Position numbers and translations under genes: made by a program. This document shows, in pieces, positions 34,901 to 43,342 of a stretch of DNA of 64,000 nucleotides. The stretch lies in contig NC_054707.1 of assembly GCF_016097555.1 (NCBI RefSeq), positions 84,489,621-84,553,620 on the forward strand. The letters run 5' to 3'. Under the pieces are notes generated by a model. The model was not told where the DNA came from, searched no databases, and saw nothing but the letters and a program-made list of their open reading frames with translations. The stretch comes from Gigantopelta aegis. Lineage: Eukaryota; Mollusca; Gastropoda; Neomphalida; Peltospiridae. Position 1 is the stretch's first letter; every line of letters starts with the position of its first letter.

Positions 34901-37900
34901 TTTATATGTCTCCATACGTCACTTTACAGTAGATATAGAACTTTATTTATATGTCTCCGTACGTCACTTTACAGTAGATATAGAACTTTATTTATATGTC
35001 TCCATACGTCACTTTACAATAGATGTAGATTTTATTTGTAGGTCTCGATACGTCACTTTAAAATAGATATAGAACTTTATTTATATGTCTCCGTACATGA
35101 CTTTACAATAGATATAGAACTTTATTTGTAGGTCTCCATACGTCACTTTACAATAGATATAGAACTTTATTTATATGTCTCCGTACATTACTTTACAATA
35201 GATATAGAACTTTGTTTATATGTCTCCATATGTCACTTTACAATAGATATAGAACTTTATTTACATGTCTCCATACGTCAAACCAGCCTCGGTGGCGTCG
35301 TGGCAGGCCATCGGTCTACAGGCTGGTAGGTACTGGGTTCGGATCCCAGTCGAGGCATGGGATTTTTAATCGAGATACCGACTCCAAACCCTGAGTGAGT
35401 GTTCCGCAAGGCTCAATGGGTAGGTGTAAACCACTTGCACCGACCAGTGATCCACAACTGGTTCAACAAAGGCCATGGTTTGTGCTATCCTGCCTGTGGG
35501 AAGCGCAAATAAAAGATCCCTTGCTGCCTGTCGTAAAAAGAGTAGCCTATGTGGCGACAGCGGGTTTCCTCTAAAAACAGTGTCAGAATGACCATATGTT
35601 TGACGTCCAATAGCCGATGATAAGATAAAAAATCAATGTGCTCTAGCGACGTCGTTAAATAAAACAAACTTTACTTTACCATACGTCACTTTACAATAGA
35701 TATAGAACTTTGTTTATATGTCTCCATACGTCACTTTACAATAGATATAGAACTTTATTTATATGTCTCCATACGTCACTTTACAATAGATATAGAACTT
35801 TGTTTACATGTCTCCATACGTCACTTTACAATAGATATAGAACTTTATTTGTAGGTCTCCATACGTTACTTTACAATACATATAGAACTTTATTTGTAGG
35901 TCTCCATACGTTACTTTACAGTAGATATAGAACTTTATTTGTAGGTCTCCATACGTTACTTTACAATAGATATAGAACTTAATTTGTAGGTCTCCATACG
36001 TTACTTTACAATAGATATAGAACTTTATTTGTAGGTCTCCATACGTTACTTTACAATAGATATAGAACTTTATTTGTATGTCTATATGTGTCAGCAAATA
36101 CAAACATATACATATTATTGCTGTTCATGGAAGATCAATTGTACCAGTAGCTACTAATCACCAGTCCTACTCTGTGTAACTACGTTTTATGTTAATATTA
36201 ATTTATACTTCTATAATTACCACTTCTATAATTACCACTGATTCACTGATGCATCTCCACAAATCACAGATATTTGTATTATAGGAATTTTAAAAGTAAA
36301 TCTGAATGGATATTAGCAAATTATTTTCATCTCTAGATTAGAATCTGGGTATTTTTCTGGAAATTGTTGTTAAATGTTCTGCCCCTTATTTTTACAAATA
36401 ATAATGTTTTCAGGATCTTACTTTTCTCTCTCTGTTTTTGCCCAGCAAACCGATATTCAGCTCTCCTTATCCCAGCAGCCCAGGGTGCGGTTCATGATCT
36501 CAGTAGTAACAAAGACCTCGGCCAGATCGTGGAACATTTTGTGAAGGAAAAAAGTAAGACAAAGTCTGATAGCATCTTCACCCAAAAGTATAATCAGAAA
36601 TTGACATCAAACATGCATTTCATTTTACTTACAAGCGGGACCTAGCCCAGTGGTAAACCCGTCAGTGGGCACATTGGAGTATTTCTCCTTCCAACATGTG
36701 CTATCCTATCTGTGGCATGGTGCATATAAAAGATCCCTTGCTACTAATGAAAAAATATAGCAGGTTTCATCTCTAAGACTATATGTCAAAACTACAAAAT
36801 ATTTGACAGCCAATAGCCGATGATTAATAAATCAATGTGCTATAATGGTGTAATTTTACCCATATTTTTGAGTGTTGTTTACTGTCACCCTTACTGTTCT
36901 TGGAGAGTGTGTGCGTGGTTGGAATGGGAGTTGCTGGTCTGTGTGGAGTTATTCACTGTCACCCTTACTGTTCTTGGAGAGTGTGTGCGTGGTTGGAATG
37001 GGAGTTGCTGGTCTGTGTGGAGTTATTCACTGTCACCCTTACTGTTCATGTACAGCCTGTGTGTGCGGTTGGAATGGGAGTTGCTGGTCTCTGTGGAGTT
37101 GTTCACCGTCACCCTTACTGTTCATGTAGAGCCTGTGTGCGCGGTTGGAATGGGAGTTGCTGGTCTCTGTGGAGTTGTTCACTGTCACCCTTACTGTTCT
37201 TGCAGAGCCTGTGTGTGCGGTTGGAATGGGAGTTGCTGGTCTGTGTAGAGTTGTTCACTGTCACCCTTACTGTTTTTGTAGAGCCTGTGTGTGCAATTGG
37301 AATGGGAGTAGCTGGTCTGTGTGCAGCTCGCACAGAAGATGGCAAGGGCTGGCATCTGGAAGACTACAGTTTAACTGCTGTACGTTTACACCTCATCATA
37401 ATGTGGAGCACAGCCAAATACATGTAGACACACCCTTACACCACCCAAACACCACTCCATGATACAAATACATGTAGACGCACCCTTACCCCACCCAAAC
37501 ACCACCCCATGATACAAATACATGTAGACGCACCCTTACCCCACCCCATGATACAAATACATGTAGACGCACCCTTACCCCACCCAAACACCACCCCATG
37601 ATACAAATACATGTAGACGCACCCTTACCCCACCCCATGATACAAATACATGTAGACGCACCCTTACCCCACCCAAACACCACCCCATGATACAAATACA
37701 TGTAGACGCACCCTTACCCCACCCAAACACCACCCCATGATACAAATACATGTAGACGCACCCTTACCCCACCCCATGATACAAATACATGTAGACGCAC
37801 CCTTACCCCACCCAAACACCACCCCATGATACAAATACATGTAGACGCACCCTTACCCCACCCAAACACCACCCCATGATACAAATACATGTAGACGCAC

Positions 37901-40887
37901 CCTTACCCCACCCCATGATACAAATATATGTAGACGCACCCTTACCCCACCCAAACACCACCCCATGATACAAATACATGTAGACGCACCCTTACCCCAC
38001 CCAAACACCACCCCATGATACAAATACATGTAGACGCACCCTTACCCCACCCCATGATACAAATACATGTAGACGCACCCTTACCCCACCCCATGATACA
38101 AATACATGAAGACGCACCCTTACCCCACCCCATGATACAAATACATGTAGACGCACCCTTACCCCACCCACACACCACCCCATGATACAAATACATGTAG
38201 ACGCACCCTTACCCCACCCCATGATACAAATATATGTAGACGCACCCTTACCCCACCCAAACACCACCCCATGATACAAATACATGTAGACGCACCCTTA
38301 CCCCACCCAAACACCACCCCATGATACAAATAAATGTAGACGCACCCTTACCCCACCCCATGATACAAATACATGTAGACGCACCCTTACCCCACCCAAA
38401 CACCACCCCATGATACAAATACATGTAGACGCACCCTTACCCCACCAAAACACCACCCCATGATACAAATACATGTAGACGCACCCTTACCCCAACCAAA
38501 CACCACCCCATGATACAAATACATGTAGACGCACTCTTACCCCACCCAAACACCACCCCATGATACAAATACATGTACACACATCCTTACCCCACCCTGT
38601 AATGCAGTAATTACCAAGTCTCAGGGCTTGAAATAATCAGTTGTCTGGTTGCCAGTTGTGACCATATCAGTTGATGCCTGAAGAAAATAAAGAGTCAGTC
38701 ACCTTTGGCTTCTAACCTTGGTTTGGTAACTAAAAGTCTGGTGACCCTGATGAATATTATATTGAGAAATTCCTCCTCTTGTTCTTGTATGAATTAAGTT
38801 AAGATTTTTATTCTTGATCCATCTGCTTTCCTCTTTATATGAGACTACAACTGGTCATAGTTCGCAGTAGCATTTATAGTCAGAGAAATTAACTATACAG
38901 ACTGACTACCAATGTAATGTGAATTTTTTTAATTTAAAATTGTTTTAACAGAAATGAAATTGTATAGCCTAAAGATGACAAAAGGAGTAAATAATTGATC
39001 AGAGGCTGTGATAAAATAAGGAACAAAAACTAATCAATCTTATTTAAGTAAATACCACATGGTTGGGATCATGTTGTTGAATTTTAAAACTGCATTTACA
39101 TTAACATGTGAAACAAGAATGCAGCGCAATTTTAAAAAAGATATTTTGGCCAGAAAATAATGAAGGACATGTTTGCTGAAAATGTTTCAGCTTGATTTGT
39201 AAAACAGATTTTAATTAACGATAATTTTAAAAGAAATACTGATATACGTATGTAAATGATAAACAGCCTAACTCGTGTCAGTGTTTCAAAAAGTCACGAA
39301 ATAGTAAAATACATAGATTTCTGGTTTAATCCTGTTTTCAGGACTAATTAACAAGAATGCGTAGTGTGTGAAATGTCCAGCCACCATTTATAAATGTGTG
39401 AATGATTTGTTTTCCAATTGCAATTTCAGCCATCAGTATTCGAGCTTGCTCGAGAGCCTGAGTTTGCGACACTTCCCATCATACTGGAAGACTTCATCAA
39501 GGATCACGGTGCTAGATATAATCGTAAGTTAAATGCTGTGAAGAAAGAAAGAGAACCTTGTCATAAGCAGATGCAGGTAGTGCATTGACCACCACCCACC
39601 CCACTCCTTATCATAAGCTTCAGACGCAGGTAGTGCACTGCCCACCCCACTCCTTATCATCAGCTTCAGACGCAGGTAGTGCACTGACCACCCCACTCCT
39701 TATCATAAGCTTCAGATGCAGGTAGTGCACTGCCCACCCCACTCCTTATCATCAGCTTCAGACGCAGGTAGTGCACCGACCACCGCACTCCTTATCATCA
39801 GCTTCAGACGCAGGTAGTACACCGACCACCGCACTCCTTATCATCAGCTTCAGACGCAGGTAGTGCACTGACCACCGCCCACCCCACTCCTTATCATCAG
39901 CTTCAGACGCAGGTAGTGCACCGACCACTGCCCACCCTACTCCCGCCACCCCCAACTCTGAAGGTGAGGTCGCCAGATTGTGTTAGTAACTCAGTTTGAA
40001 TGGTAAATTAGTGGAACCAGTCCTTCCATTTGCTGGCATTTTCTCAAAGCTGGGTGTATGGGGGTGGGATGTAACTCTGTGAGCCTGTATGGGTGTCGGA
40101 TATACACCAAATGCAGGCTTTTGTTTTTAAAAAACTAACGAAAGTAAACAAAAAATGTTAGGGTGTCTTGTCAACCAATTAAATAAAAAGTTTGTTTTTA
40201 ATGTTCACCACTAGAGAACATTAATTTATTAATCATCAGCTATTGGATGTCAAACATTTGGTGACCGACATGTAATCCGTGAAAACCCATTAAAATTCTC
40301 TTAGCAGCAAGCGATCTTTTATATGAACTCTCCCATAGTCCTGGGAAAAAACAAATACCATGGTGTTAGATATACCCATTGTAGGACACTGGTTGGGATG
40401 GGAAAAAACTAATACCATGGTGTTAGATATACCCATTGTAGGACACTGGTTGGGATGGGAAAAAACAAATACCATGGGTGTTAGATATACCCATTGTAGG
40501 ACACTGGTTGGGATGGGAAAAAACAAATACCATGGGTGTTAGATATACCCATTGTAGGACACTGGTATGGGAAAAAACAAATACCATGGGTGTTAGATAT
40601 ACCCATTGTAGGACACTGGTTGGGATGGGAAAAAACAAATACCATGGTGTTAGATATACCCATTGTAGGACACTGGTTGGGATGGGAAAAAACTACGAGA
40701 GGAGATTTTATTTTTGACCCAAGGACTCGAGGAAACCAGTTTAAATTGATTAATTTGTTTGTTTTCTGCAGGAAGTGAAGCGGATGCAGTCCATGTTATT
40801 GTGGACCGCCATATGATCACTGCTCAAAACACACAGTCAACATTGACGGCCGTGCAGAATCTTATACTCATGTGCAGCCAAAAGTAG
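25857..40887 (+). CDS. GATD1: GATD1 (glutamine amidotransferase-like class 1 domain protein), 7 exons, 216 aa
   Basis: This protein has a DJ-1/PfpI-like class-I glutamine amidotransferase fold. GATD1 (also called PDDC1) has no well-established biochemical activity. The exons are 25857-25908, 29365-29441, 33261-33366, 36446-36553, 37282-37379, 39430-39523 and 40772-40887. They join in frame into 216 codons plus TAG, close to the roughly 220 aa of the vertebrate protein. Family landmarks in order are [94 protein letters not shown] and the C-terminal [10 protein letters not shown]. At the nucleophile elbow, where PfpI proteins have A-x-C-H-G, the sequence is A-I-G-M-G (Gly121), so classical Cys catalysis is not expected; as I recall the vertebrate protein also lacks this Cys. 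Every intron except the fourth carries a minisatellite private to it or anchored on its junction, and the fourth carries the acceptor array. Confidence 0.95.
26645..26918 (-). mobile_element. tRNA-derived SINE
   Basis: The plus strand runs from the SINE 3' end ('gtttgttttgtttaatgac') through 'cccacagacaggatagcac' to the tRNA-like head ('actggactacatcctgccc'). It is the same family as 8202-8488. Confidence 0.85.
28110..29185 (+). repeat. ~26-bp minisatellite in GATD1 intron 1, ~40 copies
   Basis: The unit is 'cactacacagctgactttct' plus 'atatgt', with frequent variants such as gatgttctgtcat. A block of several hundred bp (about 28160-28440 against 28840-29110) repeats the same order of variants, so the array also has higher-order structure. 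It ends about 180 bp before exon 2. Confidence 0.93.
29365..29441 (+). CDS. GATD1: GATD1 exon 2
   Basis: Completes Gly18 and encodes residues 19-43 ([12 protein letters not shown] to QLASPG). The acceptor 'tttgtttttcag' exists only once; the donor aggg|gtaagt is the first of 30 copies. Confidence 0.95.
29379..32350 (+). repeat. 100-bp repeat of GATD1 exon 2 and its splice donor, 30 copies
   Basis: Units are exactly 100 bp, starting at 29379, 29479 and so on to 32279. Each holds the last 63 nt of exon 2 ('tcatttatacaagcctacac' to 'catctccaggg'), the donor GTAAGT and about 30 nt of intron ('ctgttcacatgttactg'). Copies differ at only a few sites (actgtcgg/actatcgg, atccagc/atcgagc), so the array is young or homogenised. 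No copy after the first has the intron acceptor. A degraded piece ('agccagctcaaacttctca') and four 18-bp 'gaggcaagtctgttcaca' units follow at 32437-32540. Confidence 0.97.
32351..32540 (+). repeat. Repeat fragment and 18-bp mini-array after the exon 2 array
   Basis: At about 32365-32420 there is a dispersed-repeat piece related to 8995-9055. It is followed by a partial exon 2 copy and four tandem 18-bp units containing 'aagtctgttcaca', clearly cut down from the 100-bp unit. Confidence 0.75.
32815..33215 (+). repeat. 43-bp minisatellite upstream of GATD1 exon 3, ~9 copies
   Basis: The unit contains 'cagtatcctccagacttcat', 'aacctctactgactgc' and 'gacacgt'. Copies are highly similar. The array stops about 45 bp before the exon 3 acceptor and does not include it. 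Confidence 0.93.
33261..33366 (+). CDS. GATD1: GATD1 exon 3
   Basis: Encodes residues 44-78 ([11 protein letters not shown] to IGLEAID) plus one base of Pro79. The acceptor is 'cttgtttcag' and the donor is gatc|gtaatc. Reading past the donor gives a stop within eight codons. Confidence 0.94.
33385..36085 (+). repeat. 45-bp minisatellite in GATD1 intron 3, ~50 copies
   Basis: The 45-bp unit contains 'atagaactttgtttatatgt', 'ctccatacgtcactttaca' and 'atagat'. It starts about 20 bp after the exon 3 donor. The 45-bp length keeps frames open, which explains a spurious 469-codon frame (33657-35066). A SINE sits inside the array at 35281-35678. Regional subtypes (gtatgt/atatgt, ccgtacg/ccatacg, ttgtaggt at the right end) suggest block-wise growth. 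Confidence 0.95.
35281..35678 (+). mobile_element. Full-length tRNA-derived SINE inside the 45-bp array
   Basis: The head is 'cctcggtggcgtcgtgg', the box-B-like site is GGTTCGGATCC (35336-35346), and the body includes 'cgactccaaaccctgagtg' and 'gcgacagcgggtttcctc'. The 3' end is 'cgtcgttaaataaaacaaac'. The array sequence 'ccatacgtca' is repeated on both sides (35271-35280 and 35679-35688) as target duplication. Confidence 0.93.
36446..36553 (+). CDS. GATD1: GATD1 exon 4
   Basis: Completes Pro79 and encodes residues 80-114 ([12 protein letters not shown] to VEHFVKEK) plus one base of Lys115. The acceptor is 'tgtttttgcccag' and the donor is aaaa|gtaaga. Confidence 0.94.
36632..36848 (+). mobile_element. 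tRNA-derived SINE in GATD1 intron 4
   Basis: The head is 'gcgggacctagcccagtgg' and the body includes 'tgcatataaaagatcccttg' and 'gacagccaatagccgatg'. It is in the plus orientation, with an internal deletion of the box-B region. It lies just before the exon 5 acceptor array. Confidence 0.8.
36885..37322 (+). repeat. 74/76-bp repeat of the GATD1 exon 5 splice acceptor, 6 copies
   Basis: Copies start at 36885, 36959, 37033, 37109, 37185 and 37261. Each carries 'tcacccttactgtt' (pyrimidine-rich), an AG and about 40 nt of exon 5 ('cctgtgtgtgcggttggaat', 'gggagttgctgg'). Only the last copy runs into the whole of exon 5. Copies four to six keep a clean tgtag/tgcag acceptor; the first two read ttggag. 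Confidence 0.95.
37282..37379 (+). CDS. GATD1: GATD1 exon 5
   Basis: Completes Lys115 and encodes residues 116-147 ([13 protein letters not shown] to DYSLTA), including the nucleophile-elbow region with Gly121 in place of Cys. The acceptor is 'tactgtttttgtag' and the donor is gct|gtacgt. Confidence 0.94.
37425..38600 (+). repeat. 39/50-bp minisatellite in GATD1 intron 5
   Basis: Units contain 'gatacaaatacatgtagacg', 'cacccttaccccaccc' and, in the longer form, 'aaacaccacc'. The 50-bp and 39-bp forms are interspersed, for about 25 copies. The array begins about 45 bp downstream of the exon 5 donor. Confidence 0.94.
38601..39429 (+). other. GATD1 intron 5, unique part
   Basis: AT-rich unique intron sequence ending 'tttccaattgcaatttcag'. 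No other feature is recognised. Confidence 0.7.
39430..39523 (+). CDS. GATD1: GATD1 exon 6
   Basis: Encodes residues 148-178 ([10 protein letters not shown] to DHGARYN) plus one base of Arg179. The donor is aatc|gtaagt. Confidence 0.94.
39558..39955 (+). repeat. ~46-bp minisatellite in GATD1 intron 6, ~8 copies
   Basis: The unit contains 'cttcagacgcaggtagtgca', 'ctgaccaccccactcc' and 'ttatcatcag'. It starts about 40 bp after the exon 6 donor. Confidence 0.92.
40188..40735 (-). mobile_element. SINE with internally amplified segment
   Basis: The plus strand starts like a reverse SINE ('gttcaccactagagaacatt', 'atcatcagctattggatgtc'). At the usual 'cataccatggcctttgatataccag' position it enters about seven tandem copies of a roughly 56-bp unit ('aataccatggtgttagatat', 'acccattgtaggacactgg', 'ttgggatgggaaaaaac'). 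It then resumes SINE-like sequence ('gattttatttttgaccc'). The unit is itself SINE sequence, so the array grew inside the inserted element. Confidence 0.75.
40355..40695 (+). repeat. ~56-bp array of SINE-internal sequence, ~7 copies
   Basis: Copies are near identical, except for catggtg/catgggtg variants and one copy that lacks 'ttggga'. The array ends about 75 bp before the exon 7 acceptor. Confidence 0.92.
40772..40887 (+). CDS. GATD1: GATD1 exon 7 (last coding exon)
   Basis: Completes Arg179 and encodes residues 180-216 ([14 protein letters not shown] to NLILMCSQK) followed by TAG. The acceptor is 'tttgttttctgcag'. Confidence 0.95.
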
Positions 40888-41260
40888 GTAGACTGTGACG
40901 TGGTGACCGTGTTGTGGACCATGTTGTGGACGTCGGGCTGTGGAGCACTGACCCCACCACGTCTGCCTGCTGCTAGATGCTTTCATGTTTGCTATTGTCT
41001 TCTACCTGATGTTTGCTATTGTCTTCTACCTGATGTTGGTAAAATAAGTCTTCTCAATCCTTTGCTGCTGGTGGGAGTATCTTAATACCTAGTTAAAAAT
41101 TAAATTTGAAATAATCTTTTAAAAATTGTAAACTGACATAAATGCCATTTTTTAACATTTCAGAAAATTCTATATTTAAATAAAAAAGACAATTTTTTTC
41201 AGCATTTCAAATAAAATCTATATATCAAACATAAATAAAGATTACTGTTCAGCATTTCAT
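40888..41260 (+). terminator. GATD1: GATD1 3' UTR and candidate poly(A) signals
   Basis: AATAAA hexamers occur at 41179-41184, 41210-41215 and 41234-41239, about 300-350 bp after the stop codon. A 19-bp direct duplication ('gtttgctattgtcttctacc') lies at about 40987-41033. The actual cleavage site is unknown. Confidence 0.5.
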
Positions 41261-41689
41261 CAAATCCAGTTTATTTGTGAAAATTATTTTATGCACTAAA
41301 AGCTGAAATTTGATAATAAAAAAAAGTTTTAAAGACCCCATCCTTGATGGCAGGTTCACCAACCATAGGCATACGTATGGGCTCCCATTTTATGTAGGGG
41401 ATTAGGCTGGCTTTTGTCCCAATTAAAAAAAATTACCAAATGTTGATAACATTTATTCATATTAGCTTTACTGCCAAACAGGTATATAGGGTTGCAAACG
41501 TATCACTACGGGGTTTTGCATGGATTACAACCAACTTTGAGGGTTGAATGATGGAAATACATGATAAAAAGACATTTCGCCCAAATATCTGTATCATTTT
41601 TGCCCAAATTTGAGGTTTTGCTCCAGCACTAGGGGACTAGGGGAAGGGGGGGGGGGGGGGGGGGCAGTTTCCTCATATGTCACCAACAT
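41261..41689. other. No gene recognised
   Basis: Intergenic AT-rich sequence with a poly-G tract at about 41647-41664. Confidence 0.45.
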
Positions 41690-42505
41690 GCTTTCCTCTC
41701 ACCAAACAACACACTTTCCTCTGACCAAACAACACGCTTTCCTCTTATCAAACAACACACTTTCCTGTCACCAAACAACACGCTATCCTCTTATCAAAGA
41801 CGCTTTCCTCTGACCAAACAACATGCTTTCCTCTCACCAAACAACACTTTCCTCTGACCTGACAACATGCTTTCCTCTGACCTGACAACACGCTTTCCTC
41901 TCACCAAACAACACACTTTCCTCTGACTTGACAACACACTTTCCTCTTTCCTCTCACCAAACAACACCTCTCACCAAACAACACGCTTTCCTCTCACCAA
42001 ACAACACACTATCCTCTTATCAAAAAACACGCTTTCCTGTCACCAAACAACACGCTATCCTCTTATCAAACAACACCACACTTTCCTCTCACCAAACAAC
42101 ACACTTTCCTCTCACCAAACAACACGCTTTCCTCTGACCTGACAACATGCTTTCCTGTCACCAAACAACACACTTTCCTCTGACCTGACAACATGCTTTC
42201 GTCTGACCTAACAACACGCTTTCCTCTGACCTTTTCCTCTAACCTGACAACACGCTTTCCTCTGACCTGACAACACGCTTTCCTCTGACCAGACAACACG
42301 CTTTCCTCTGACCAGACAACACACTTTCCTCTGACCTGACAACACGCTTTCCTCTGACCAAACAACACACTTTCCTCTCACCAAACAACATGCTTTCCTC
42401 TCACCAAACAACACACTTTCCTCTGACCTGACAACACGCTTTCCTCTGACCTGACAACACGCTATCCTTCACGATATCCTCTCACCAAACAGAACATGCT
42501 TTCCT
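41690..42505. repeat. ~24-bp minisatellite, ~33 copies
   Basis: The unit is 'cctctgaccaaacaacacgc' plus 'tttc', with ctcacc, cttatc and gacctgac variants. Frames across it are repeat by-products. Confidence 0.93.
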
Positions 42506-42705
42506 CCTGCTGTTTTAACACTGTTGTTGATGTTTTTGTGATGCCACTTTACAAACATTACTAGAGATGAAAGTGACAATGGACAATCAAAAAAATGTTA
42601 GTCTTTAAAAGTAGAGAGTCGCTTTGAATGTTTCATTAATTAATAAAAGCAAGAACTGTTTTTAAGTGGCACCAAAATCCAGAAAAGAGAATCATTCAGT
42701 GCTAG
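42506..42705. other. Short unique spacer between arrays
   Basis: Unique AT-rich sequence with no gene recognised. Confidence 0.4.
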
Positions 42706-43342
42706 AGGTTATCTTGCTAGTAGACAGATGGTAGAGCTGCAGTCGCTGCCAACCTTGCTAGTGGACGGAGGGTAGAGCTTCAGTTGCTGCCATCCTTGCT
42801 AGTAGACAGATGGTAGAGCTGCAGTCGCTGCCAACCTTGCTAGTGGACGGAGGGTAGAGCTGCAGTCGCTGCCATCCTTGCTAGTAGACAGATGGTAGAG
42901 CTGCAGTCACTGCCATCCTTGCTAGTGGATGGAGGGTAGAGCTGCAGTCGCTGCCATCCTTGCTAGTAGACAAATGGTAGAGCTGCAGTCGCTGCCAACC
43001 TTGCTAGTGGACGGAGGGTAGAGCTGCAGTCGCTGCCATCCTTGCTAGTAGACAGATGGTAGAGCTGCAGTCGCTGCCAACCTTGCTAGTGGATGGATGG
43101 TAGAGCTGTGGTCGCTGCCATCCTTGCTAGTGGGCGGAGGGTAGAGCTGCAATCGCTGCCATCCTTACTAGTGGGCGGAAGGTACGGAGGGTAGAGCTGC
43201 AGTCGCTGCCATCCTTGCTAGTGGGCGGAGGGTAGAGCTGCAGTCGCTGCCATCCTTGATAGTGGACGGAGGGTAGAACTGCCATCCTTGCTAGTGGATA
43301 GAGGATAGAGCTGCAGTCATTGCCATCCTTGCTAGTGGATGA
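42706..43342. repeat. 41-bp minisatellite, ~15 copies
   Basis: The unit contains 'cttgctagtagacagatggt', 'agagctgcagtcgctgcc' and 'atc'. Two alternating subtypes (agacagatgg and ggacggaggg) suggest a dimeric higher-order unit. Confidence 0.93.

Noticed and set aside
33657..35066. 469-codon plus-strand frame of a 15-residue repeat
   Set aside because: A by-product of the 45-bp intronic array in GATD1; other frames are open too, and the frame lies inside a well-supported intron.
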